A stretch of DNA of 64,000 bases. Origin: UBA1429 sp964482225 (GTDB lineage: Bacteria > Chloroflexota > Anaerolineae > UBA1429). The stretch lies in contig CAYZWT010000004.1 in assembly GCA_964482225.1 (NCBI GenBank), positions 1-64,000 of the forward strand. The letters run 5' to 3'. Of the stretch, positions 23,401 through 31,567 are shown in pieces. The position numbers and the translations under genes were made by a program. Within the stretch, counting starts at the first letter, position 1. Every line of letters starts with the position of its first letter. The notes beneath the pieces were generated by a model. The model was not told the origin of the DNA and did not search any database. It was given only the letters and a program-made list of their open reading frames with translations.

Positions 23401-24653
23401 CAGCGCCAGCCCCGCGCCACGGCGCGGGCAGCGAGAGGCGTGGGATGCGCGTGAGAGCCAAGGGGCGCGCGCCAGGGGAACCATGCCTCGCCGGGGAGCG
23501 TGCGCGGCGCCAGGCCCAGGCTGGCCCGCCAGAGCGCATCCAGCTCTTCCAGGCCAAACCCGTACACTTGCCGCAGGGCCGTTTCCTGGTGGGTGCCCAG
23601 GCGAAAGACCTGCAACAGCTCGCGCATCTTGTCCTGGCCATAGCTCTCCAGCAGGTACGATACCACCGAGTGGCTGGCGCCGTAGAACAGATCCACCTCG
23701 TCGGCGCGCCCGCTATAGCTGCTCATCGAGCGCACCGAGAGCAGCGTATCATCGCGGATGGCTTGCTCCAGGGCGCGCGCGTTGCCTGGGGGCAGGTCGC
23801 GCTCGGCGTACATGGCCAGGCCCTCATCCAGCCAGCGGGGCAGCCCGGCATAGGGGTTATCGGTGGCAAAGCCCACGACAATGTGGCTCAATTCGTGGGC
23901 GAGGGTGCGTTCCACATCCCGGTGCGAACCCAGCAGCACCAATGTATCCTCGGCTACCACCACGCCCAGGGTGGTCACCCGCGCGTCATAATCGTCGCTG
24001 CGGGTAGCCAGGGCGGCGCGCATATCCCGCTCGCTGGCATAGACATAGACCTGGATGCGCTGCTCGCCGGCGATGCCGATCTCTTGTTCGATGCGCGCCA
24101 GGGCCTCGTTGGCCAGTTGTAGCAGCGTCTGGGCCTGGGTGGAACGCGCGCCATACCAGTGCAGATCCACCCTCCCACCGGAGAGGACCTGCCAGTTCTG
24201 AGCGTCGTCGGTATACAGCAGGCTCTGTTGGGGCGTATCTACCTCGGCGCCCGAGGCCAGCACAAGGCGCCACCAGTAGCGCAGGCGAGAGCCCGGCGCA
24301 TACTGGCCGGGGTCCAGCAGCTCGGTGTGCTCGACGCGGGTGCGCGCGCCCGGCGTGAGCTCTGGATAGATGCGGCGTACCAGGCGCGTCCCCTCGCGCC
24401 CGTAAAAGAGGATGGCCTCTACCACTGGGGCGTCTGTTTCGACCTCGGCCCAGAAAAAGAGCTCTTGCGAAAAGAGATAGCTGGCGCCGCTATCGAAATA
24501 GACAAGCGCGCCCTGGGCCTGGGCCGAGGGCGCGACCAGTGGCCCCGCCAAGAGCAACAGGATCGCGAGCCAGGCCCACACCCGCAGGCGCGCGGGCGCG
24601 CTGCCGGGCTCCTGCCCAGGGGCCGCGCTAGGGCTGGCGCTCGGCCAGATCAT
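23400..24653 (-). CDS. Secreted peptidase MA-like (HExxH) protein
   Basis: A 417-residue exported protein. An N-terminal hydrophobic stretch (RLRVWAWLAILLLLAGPLV) followed by PSAQAQ is a signal peptide. The zinc motif AHELSHIVV is at about residues 252-260 and a downstream WLDEG at about 270 supplies the third ligand, the gluzincin pattern of the peptidase MA-like family. Start ATG 24653 overlaps the Trm112-like gene by 26 bases; a GTG at 24581 is an alternative that trims the signal n-region. Substrate unknown. Confidence 0.75.
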   Translation of the reverse strand: MIWPSASPSAAPGQEPGSAPARLRVWAWLAILLLLAGPLVAPSAQAQGALVYFDSGASYLFSQELFFWAEVETDAPVVEAILFYGREGTRLVRRIYPELTPGARTRVEHTELLDPGQYAPGSRLRYWWRLVLASGAEVDTPQQSLLYTDDAQNWQVLSGGRVDLHWYGARSTQAQTLLQLANEALARIEQEIGIAGEQRIQVYVYASERDMRAALATRSDDYDARVTTLGVVVAEDTLVLLGSHRDVERTLAHELSHIVVGFATDNPYAGLPRWLDEGLAMYAERDLPPGNARALEQAIRDDTLLSVRSMSSYSGRADEVDLFYGASHSVVSYLLESYGQDKMRELLQVFRLGTHQETALRQVYGFGLEELDALWRASLGLAPRTLPGEAWFPWRAPLGSHAHPTPLAARAVARGWR

Positions 24654-24834
24654 CCACAGAGACATCAATGTGTTTGGTCCCTTCCTCGACCAGCATGATG
24701 GGGATGCCATCCTTGATCGGGTACTTGCGGCGGCAGTCTTCGTTCTGGCAGACCAGCCAACGATCGTGCAGCAGCGTGACCTTGGTATGGCACGCGGGGC
24801 ACACGAGAATGGCCAACAGCTCTTCGCTCAGCAT
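24628..24834 (-). CDS. Trm112/UPF0434 (YcaR-like) small zinc-ribbon-like protein
   Basis: A 68-residue protein with CPAC near residue 12 and a second Cys pair-like CQNEDC near 29-34, then YPIKDGIPIML, the signature of the Trm112p-like family. Members stabilise methyltransferases in eukaryotes; bacterial roles are unclear. It has its own promoter at 24879-24907, back to back with that of rpsB. Confidence 0.85.
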   Translation of the reverse strand: MLSEELLAILVCPACHTKVTLLHDRWLVCQNEDCRRKYPIKDGIPIMLVEEGTKHIDVSVDDLAERQP

Positions 24835-24878
24835 CGCAACCCTCCTTGGGATACGGGTAATCTCGCGCTACGATGGGC

Positions 24879-24907
24879 AGTATAGCACAAGGGGGGAGAG
24901 GGCTCAA
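24879..24907 (-). promoter_or_regulatory. Promoter of the Trm112-like/peptidase/mutM/thiF operon
   Basis: On the minus strand, TTGAGC (24902-24907), 17-bp spacer, TATACT (24879-24884) with an extended TGC in front. The -35 box lies 5 bp from the -35 of the rpsB promoter on the other strand. Confidence 0.65.
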
Positions 24908-24912
24908 CTCAT

Positions 24913-24941
24913 TTGCCTGACCAGGGGGCATGTGATATACT
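24913..24941 (+). promoter_or_regulatory. rpsB promoter
   Basis: TTGCCT (24913-24918), 17-bp spacer, TATACT (24936-24941) preceded by an extended TGA. It gives a leader of about 125 bases before rpsB. Confidence 0.7.
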
Positions 24942-24988
24942 TGGCCGCTGGGTAGCCCAGATCAAGCTGGCTCCCACCTATCAAACAC

Positions 24989-25021
24989 GCCCCGGAGCGG
25001 CGGCCTCGTGCCGGGCCTTTT
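24989..25021 (+). promoter_or_regulatory. Hairpin with T run in rpsB leader
   Basis: CCCGG (24991-24995) pairs with CCGGG (25011-25015), with GGCCTCG in the loop and TTTT right after. The hairpin before tsf (25959-25983) shares the GGCCTCG and the closing T run. A possible S2 feedback site or attenuator; inference only. Confidence 0.4.
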
Positions 25022-25071
25022 GGCCGGTCAACGCCACACAGCGGGGGCGGGTGTATCAACGAGGAGGAATT

Positions 25072-25932
25072 GTGGCAGTTGTGACGATGAAGCAGTTGTT
25101 GGAGGCGGGCGTCCACTTTGGGCACCGTAGCCGCCGCTGGAACCCCAAGATGCGTTCGTACATCTTTACCGAGCGCAACGGGATCCACATCATTGACCTA
25201 CAGCAGACCATCCAGGCCATCGAGCAGGCGTACGAGTTTGTGCGCGATACGGCGGCGGAGGGTGGGACGATCATCTTTGTGGGCACCAAGCGCCAGGCCC
25301 AGGAGAGCATTCGCGAGCAGGCGCTGCGCTGCGGTATGCCCTATATCACCCAGCGTTGGCTGGGCGGCACACTGACCAACTTTCGTACCATTCGCTCTCG
25401 GATCGAGCACATGCTCGATCTGGAGCGACAGCACGAGCGCGGCGCATGGGAGATGCTCCCCAAGAAGGAAGCGACCATGATGGATCGCGAGATGGCCAAG
25501 CTCCAGCGACGCCTGGGCGGCCTGCGCAACCTGAACCAGCTTCCCGATGCGCTGTTTATCGCTGATGTGATGACCGAGGATATCGCCGTACACGAGGCCA
25601 ATCGCCTGGAGATCCCGGTGTTGGCGATGGTAGATACCAACTGCAATCCCGATGACATTGACCATGTGATCCCTTCAAACGACGACGCAATCCGGGCCAT
25701 CGCCCTGATCACGACCATCATGGCCGACGCCGTGATCGAGGGCCAGCAGATGCGCGGCGTGGTGATGGCGGACGAGGGCGAAGAGTACACTGAACATGTG
25801 TATGAAGGCGGCAACGGCGACGAGCAGGATATCTATCCGCAGCGCTCCTTTGCGCCGGATGCAGATGACCAAGTGGATGCCGACGAGGATATCATCATCA
25901 TTGATGAAGAAGAGCTCGATCCTGAGGACTAG
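25072..25932 (+). CDS. rpsB: 30S ribosomal protein S2
   Basis: A 286-residue S2. The opening MAVVTMKQLLEAGVHFGH and the text RWNPKMRSYIFTERNGIHIIDL are classic. Start GTG 25072 is set by GAGGAGGA at 25061-25068 and by the family N-terminus. The core ends near residue 230. The last 50 or so residues form a strongly acidic tail (DEGEEYTE onward, ending EEELDPED) that E. coli S2 lacks. First gene of the rpsB-tsf-pyrH-frr run. Confidence 0.97.
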   Translation: MAVVTMKQLLEAGVHFGHRSRRWNPKMRSYIFTERNGIHIIDLQQTIQAIEQAYEFVRDTAAEGGTIIFVGTKRQAQESIREQALRCGMPYITQRWLGGTLTNFRTIRSRIEHMLDLERQHERGAWEMLPKKEATMMDREMAKLQRRLGGLRNLNQLPDALFIADVMTEDIAVHEANRLEIPVLAMVDTNCNPDDIDHVIPSNDDAIRAIALITTIMADAVIEGQQMRGVVMADEGEEYTEHVYEGGNGDEQDIYPQRSFAPDADDQVDADEDIIIIDEEELDPED

Positions 25933-25958
25933 GGCCGGCAGAGCCTAGCGCTACGACA

Positions 25959-25983
25959 AGCCGGGGCCTCGCTCCCGGCTTTT
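25959..25983 (+). terminator. Terminator-like hairpin between rpsB and tsf
   Basis: AGCCGGG (25959-25965) pairs with CCCGGCT (25974-25980), followed by TTT. It probably gives partial termination, leaving less tsf than rpsB mRNA. Confidence 0.6.
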
Positions 25984-26024
25984 CCCTGATAGGGGCCAAA
26001 CCAGCAAGAGAGGATGGCGAACCA

Positions 26025-26615
26025 ATGGCCGTTTCGATGGAGTTGATCAAAGAGCTGCGCCAGTTGACCGGTGCAGGCGTGCTAGATTGCAAGCAGACGC
26101 TAGAGCAGACCGGCGGCGACCTGGAAAAGGCCGCCGAGATCCTGCGAGAAAAGGGGCTGGCGGCCGCGGCCAAAAAGGCCGACCGCGAGGCATCTGAGGG
26201 CCGGGTGGAGGCGTATGTGCACCCGGGCAACAAACTGGTCGCCGTGGTGGATCTGCGCTGCGAGACCGACTTTGTGGCGCGCACGCCCGGCTTTATCGAG
26301 CTTTCCCACGATCTGGCGATGCAGGTGGCGGCGGCCAATCCCAGCTATGTCTCGCGCAACGACGTGCCCGAGGATGTCTTGCAGGCGCAGCGGGAGGCAT
26401 TCATGGCCGAGATCGGCGATGGCAAGCCCGCGAACCTCGTAGAGCGCATCATGGAAGGCAAGCTGGCCAAGTGGTATCAGCAGGAATGCCTGTTGGATCA
26501 GGCCTTTATCAAGGATGAGGCCAAGACGATCCAGCAGATTCTGACCGAAAGCATCGCCCGCATGGGCGAGAACATTCTGATCAAGGGCTTTGGCAGGTTC
26601 TCGATCGAGGGCTAG
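26025..26615 (+). CDS. tsf: Translation elongation factor Ts
   Basis: A 196-residue nucleotide exchange factor for EF-Tu. It has the N-terminal UBA-like domain (ELIKELRQLTGAGVLDCK), then the TDFVAR motif in the core contacting EF-Tu, and a short single-core form ending KGFGRFSIEG, as in thermophiles and many non-proteobacteria. ATG 26025 follows AGAGAGGATGG-like sequence. Second gene of the run. Confidence 0.97.
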   Translation: MAVSMELIKELRQLTGAGVLDCKQTLEQTGGDLEKAAEILREKGLAAAAKKADREASEGRVEAYVHPGNKLVAVVDLRCETDFVARTPGFIELSHDLAMQVAAANPSYVSRNDVPEDVLQAQREAFMAEIGDGKPANLVERIMEGKLAKWYQQECLLDQAFIKDEAKTIQQILTESIARMGENILIKGFGRFSIEG

Positions 26616-26660
26616 GCGGGGCGTCTGTCCGCATCCTGACGATCAGAAGCGGAGGTGGTG

Positions 26661-27377
<717 letters not shown>

Positions 27378-27469
27378 GCACGATGCCAAGCGGAGAGGCT
27401 TGACTCTCCGGGGGGCGCGCGCTGCGTGCCCTCTTGCGCTGTTCTTTGCCATACGAAGGAGCGAACGTC

Positions 27470-28027
27470 ATGATTGATGATATCCTGCTGGATGTAGAGG
27501 ATCGCATGGAAAAGGCCGTGGCCGCCCTGCGTTCCGACTTGCTGGGCATCCGCACCGGTCGCGCTACCCCGGCCCTGCTCGACCGCATCCGCGTCGAGGC
27601 GTACTCGACCGTCATGCCGTTGAACCAGGTGGCCACGATAGCTGTGCCCGAGCCGCGCCTGATCACCATCCGCCCCTATGACGTGAGCACCCTCAGCGCC
27701 ATCGAACGCGCCATCCTGAAATCGGACCTGGGCCTTACGCCCAATAACGACGGCAGAATGATCCGCTTGGCGGTGCCGCCCCTGACGGACCAGCGCCGCC
27801 ACGATCTGGCCCGCATGGTGAACCGGCGCGTCGAGGAGGCGCGGGTGGCCATTCGCAACCTGCGGCGCGAGGCGCTGCGCAGCATCACCGACTTGGAGAA
27901 GGAAGGCGAGATCTCCGAGGACGATCTCTACAAGTCGCGCGATGACCTGCAAAAGGTCACGGACGATTACACCAAGCGCTGCGATGAGCTCGGCGAGCAA
28001 AAGCAGGCCGAGATCATGGAGTTCTGA
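27470..28027 (+). CDS. frr: Ribosome recycling factor
   Basis: A 185-residue tRNA-mimic protein that splits post-termination ribosomes with EF-G. It shows LRTGRATPALLDRI-like text, RPYD and KSDLGLTPNNDG. The three-helix bundle and beta domain are complete. Start ATG 27470 follows GAAGGAG. A CGGAGAG/CTCTCCG hairpin lies in the gap before it (27391-27410). The stop overlaps the uppS start by one base. Confidence 0.97.
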   Translation: MIDDILLDVEDRMEKAVAALRSDLLGIRTGRATPALLDRIRVEAYSTVMPLNQVATIAVPEPRLITIRPYDVSTLSAIERAILKSDLGLTPNNDGRMIRLAVPPLTDQRRHDLARMVNRRVEEARVAIRNLRREALRSITDLEKEGEISEDDLYKSRDDLQKVTDDYTKRCDELGEQKQAEIMEF

Positions 28028-28773
28028 TGGGCGAGCCGCAAGAGGCGGAGGGTGCAGGCCGCCCCCCCGGGCTGGCGCGCATCCCACAACACGTGGCCAT
28101 CATTATGGATGGCAATGGGCGCTGGGCCCAGGCGCGGGGCATGCCTCGGCCGCAGGGGCACCGCGCCGGCACGGAAAACCTGCGCCGCGTGCTAGAGGCC
28201 GCGGGCGAGTTTGGCATCCAGGTCTTGACCCTGTATGCCTTTTCCACCGAGAATTGGTCGCGCCCGGCGGCAGAGGTGAATGCTCTGCTGCTGCTTGCCC
28301 AACGGATGATCGATCGCGAGCTGGATGAACTGCACCGCCAGGGCGTGCGCATCCGGCACATCGGCCGCCGCGAGGGCATTCCGGGCGGCCTGCTGCGCCG
28401 AATCGAGCGCGCCGAAGAGCTGACGCGCGACAATGCGACGCTGATCCTCAATATCGCGTTCAACTATGGCGGGCGCGCGGATATCGTGGACGCGGTGCGC
28501 GCCCTGGTGCGCGAGGGTGTGGCCCCCGAAGGGATTGACGAGGCGGCGATCGGCGCCAGTCTCACGACGGCGGGGCTGCCCGATCCCGACCTGGTGATCC
28601 GCACGGCGGGCGAGATGCGCCTGAGCAACTTTCTCATCTGGCAGGCCGCCTACGCCGAGTACTATAGCACGGCGACCCTGTGGCCCGATTTCGACCGGGA
28701 GGAGCTGTACAAGGCCCTGCTGGCCTATCAAGAGCGCATACGGCGCTTTGGAGGTTTGCCCTCCGGTTCCTGA
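28027..28773 (+). CDS. uppS: Isoprenyl transferase (undecaprenyl diphosphate synthase)
   Basis: A 248-residue cis-prenyltransferase making the lipid carrier for cell-wall glycans. The catalytic Asp is in IIMDGNGRWA at about residue 28. TLYAFSTENW, and RTAGEMRLSNFLIWQ with WPDF near the C-terminus, are diagnostic. Translationally coupled to frr (TGATG overlap) and followed by cdsA, the usual order. Confidence 0.97.
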   Translation: MGEPQEAEGAGRPPGLARIPQHVAIIMDGNGRWAQARGMPRPQGHRAGTENLRRVLEAAGEFGIQVLTLYAFSTENWSRPAAEVNALLLLAQRMIDRELDELHRQGVRIRHIGRREGIPGGLLRRIERAEELTRDNATLILNIAFNYGGRADIVDAVRALVREGVAPEGIDEAAIGASLTTAGLPDPDLVIRTAGEMRLSNFLIWQAAYAEYYSTATLWPDFDREELYKALLAYQERIRRFGGLPSGS

Positions 28774-28815
28774 ACGATCCACCCCTTCGTGAGTCGCTTT
28801 TGCCGGAGGCAGGCC

Positions 28816-29610
28816 ATGCTCATTAAACGCTTCGCCAGCGCCCTTGTGCTGATCCCCCTGGTGGCCTTGGTGGCCTACCTGGGGGGCTGGCCCTTTACGG
28901 TAGCCATCGCCCTGGTCGGGCTGTTGGCCGGATACGAGTATCTGGCGCTGCTACGCCGCTTTGACTTGCACCCCTGCCTCCCCCTGGCCCTTCTATACCT
29001 TTTGTGCGCCATCGCCGACGGCCAGTGGCCAGAATTGGGCATTCTGCGCTGGGCCACCTGGTTCGGCATGGCGCTGCTGCTGAGCGAACAGGTGTTTCGC
29101 CGCAATCGCCCGGGCTCTCTGGCGTCCTGGGCGACGGCCTTGGCGGGGGCGGCCTATATCGGGCTGAGCCTCAGCTACTTTATCCGGCTGCGCGCGCTGG
29201 ATCAGGGGCTTGCCCTGGTTGCCGTGGCGCTGATCGGCACCTGGGTCAGCGATAGCGGCGCCTATTTCGTCGGCATCACGTGGGGCAAGCGGCGCCTGGC
29301 GCCCGAGATCAGCCCGAACAAGAGCTGGGAAGGCGTCTGGGGCGGCCTGGCCACGGGCGTGCTGGCCGTCTGGCTGATGGGCTGGCTGCTGCTGGGGTTG
29401 CCCCATTGGCAAGGGGTTCTGCTGGGCGTGGCGCTCGTGGCGGCGGCCACCCTGGGCGATCTGGCCGAATCGGTCATCAAGCGGCAGGTGGGGGTCAAAG
29501 ATTCGGGCGCCCTCATTCCCGGCCACGGGGGCATGTTGGATCGGGTGGATAGCTTGCTCTTTGTGGCGCCGACGGTATACTATTGCGTGATGTTATTCTC
29601 GCTTCTGTGA
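28816..29610 (+). CDS. cdsA: Phosphatidate cytidylyltransferase
   Basis: A 264-residue membrane enzyme making CDP-diacylglycerol from phosphatidate and CTP. It has about 7-8 hydrophobic segments and the CdsA signature near the C-terminus (KDSGALIPGHGGMLDRVDSL). Start ATG 28816 has GGAGG upstream; an earlier in-frame GTG at 28789 is less likely. Confidence 0.95.
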   Translation: MLIKRFASALVLIPLVALVAYLGGWPFTVAIALVGLLAGYEYLALLRRFDLHPCLPLALLYLLCAIADGQWPELGILRWATWFGMALLLSEQVFRRNRPGSLASWATALAGAAYIGLSLSYFIRLRALDQGLALVAVALIGTWVSDSGAYFVGITWGKRRLAPEISPNKSWEGVWGGLATGVLAVWLMGWLLLGLPHWQGVLLGVALVAAATLGDLAESVIKRQVGVKDSGALIPGHGGMLDRVDSLLFVAPTVYYCVMLFSLL

Positions 29611-29640
29611 TGCTGACGCTCTAGCCAACCACGAACAGGC

Positions 29641-31560
29641 ATGTCACCCCAAACGATCACTGCGATCCTCAACCTGAGCAACTCGATCCTGGCCTCCGCC
29701 AACGTCATCATCGGCTTTTCGCTGTTCGTCTATATCCTCACCCACAACCTGAAAAGCGCCGTGGCCAGGGCCTTTTGCGCTCTCACCGCCTTTGTGACGC
29801 TGGTGTACGTCATTGACGTCACGATGGGGGGCGTGAACAGCGTTGCCGCTGCCAACCTCTGGCTACGGGTCCAATGGCTGGGCATCAGCTTTGTGCCCGC
29901 TGCCTATTTCCACTTTTCCGATGCCTTGCTCAGAACGACCGGCGGCAGTTCCCGCTGGCGGTCGGGGGGCGTCTGGATCGCCTATGGCGTCAGCGCGGCA
30001 GCCTTTGCCCTGGTGATCCTGGGCGATCTGATCGTGGATCAGGTGGCGCTCAAGGACGAACTCTATCATCTTGCGCCCGGCCCGCTCTTTCGGCCATTTG
30101 CCATCTATTACATCCTGATCAGCCTGGCGGGTTGGGTGAACATCACCCGCGCCCGCGACGCCTGCCTCACATCCACCTCGCGGCGGCGCATGGCCTATCT
30201 GATGGTGGCCTTTGTCGCGCCCAGCCTGGGCGTGTTCCCCTATCTCCTGATCCCCACGACGGGGCACTCGTTCTCGGGCACCCTCGTCTCGGCGCTGACC
30301 CTGGTGGGCAATGTGGGCATTGCCCTGATGACCGTCGTCATCGCCTATATTGTGGCCTACCAGGGCGTGCTGCTGCCGGATCGCGTGGTCAAGCACAGGC
30401 TGCTGCATTTCCTGCTGCGAGGTCCCGTGGTGGCGATCCTGGTGGTGGCGATCATGCTGAGCATCCCCCACGTGCCCCAGATCCTGGGCCTGCCCCGCGA
30501 TACGATCATGGTGGTCACCGTGGCGGGCAGCGTGGTCACCCTCCAAGTGATGATCAGCCTGGCCAAGCCCGGCATTGATAGGCTGATCTATCGCCGCGAC
30601 CGACAGGAGGTCACCTGGATTCAATCCCTCGATCAGCGCTTGCTGACTACCACCGACCTGCAACAACTCCTGGAGAACACGCTGATCGCTCTGTGCGACC
30701 TGTTGCGCGCACCATCGGGCTTTGTCGTCACCATGCAGGATGACAGCCTGGCGATTCGGGTCTTTTCCGGCTCGCGGGCGGCGGCGGAACGCTTTTTGCA
30801 CGAGTTCTCCGTGCCCCAGCTGATCGAGCGCATCGCCGAGAGCCGCCAGGACGAGTTCCTCAGCAACGAGGACTTTGTGCCCGCCGACGGGCACTGGCTG
30901 CTGCCCTTGCGCAGCCGCAACGACCAGACCACTCTAGGGCTGTTGGGGATTCTCACCACGCGCGCCGCCGCCGACTATTGCGACGAGGATCTGGAGGCCA
31001 GCTATGGCCTGGTGCGCCGGGCCGAGACCGCGCTGGAGGATATGCGCCTGCAACAGCAGGTCTTTGGCCTGATCCAGGCGCTGGATGCCGAGCTGGATCA
31101 GATTCAAGAGTGGCGCTCCAGCCCCTTTTCCGTCAGCGAGGCGGCGCTGCAGCATCTAGAGCAGAGCCCGGTACACTCGCCCGGGTTCGAGCAGGCGGTC
31201 AAGGAGGCGTTGGCCCACTTCTGGGGCGGCCCCAGGCTGAGCCAGTCCTCCCTGCGGCGCATGCGCGCCGTGCAGCGCGCCATGCCAGAGAACGACAATG
31301 TCCCGGCCAAGGCGGTGCGGGCGGTGTTGTTGCAGGCCATCGAGAGACTCAAGCCCGAGGGCCCTCGTTCCATGACCTCGGCCGAGTGGCTGATCTACAA
31401 CATCCTGGATCTGCGCTTTGTCCAAGGCAATCGCATCCGCGATATCGTGGCGCGGCTGGCGGTAAGCGAGTCGGATTTCTACCGCAAGCAGCGGGTGGCC
31501 ATCGAACAGGTGGCCGAGACCCTGGCGCAGATGGAGCGCGACTGCGGCGATAGCGACTAG
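29641..31560 (+). CDS. Membrane sensor: multi-TM, GAF-like and C-terminal HTH-like domain
   Basis: A 639-residue protein with about eight hydrophobic segments in residues 15-305, similar in layout to the 7TM region at the start of some histidine kinases. A GAF-like domain follows (about 335-470, beginning LLTTTDLQQLLENTL). The C-terminus (about 545-630) is helical, with IRDIVARLAVSESDFYRKQR looking like a helix-turn-helix recognition segment. There is no histidine-kinase H box or ATP lid, so it may be a membrane-tethered transcription factor. No clear Shine-Dalgarno precedes ATG 29641. It lies 30 bases after cdsA and may be co-transcribed. Function not recognised. Confidence 0.6.
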   Translation: MSPQTITAILNLSNSILASANVIIGFSLFVYILTHNLKSAVARAFCALTAFVTLVYVIDVTMGGVNSVAAANLWLRVQWLGISFVPAAYFHFSDALLRTTGGSSRWRSGGVWIAYGVSAAAFALVILGDLIVDQVALKDELYHLAPGPLFRPFAIYYILISLAGWVNITRARDACLTSTSRRRMAYLMVAFVAPSLGVFPYLLIPTTGHSFSGTLVSALTLVGNVGIALMTVVIAYIVAYQGVLLPDRVVKHRLLHFLLRGPVVAILVVAIMLSIPHVPQILGLPRDTIMVVTVAGSVVTLQVMISLAKPGIDRLIYRRDRQEVTWIQSLDQRLLTTTDLQQLLENTLIALCDLLRAPSGFVVTMQDDSLAIRVFSGSRAAAERFLHEFSVPQLIERIAESRQDEFLSNEDFVPADGHWLLPLRSRNDQTTLGLLGILTTRAAADYCDEDLEASYGLVRRAETALEDMRLQQQVFGLIQALDAELDQIQEWRSSPFSVSEAALQHLEQSPVHSPGFEQAVKEALAHFWGGPRLSQSSLRRMRAVQRAMPENDNVPAKAVRAVLLQAIERLKPEGPRSMTSAEWLIYNILDLRFVQGNRIRDIVARLAVSESDFYRKQRVAIEQVAETLAQMERDCGDSD

Positions 31561-31567
31561 TAGCCCG

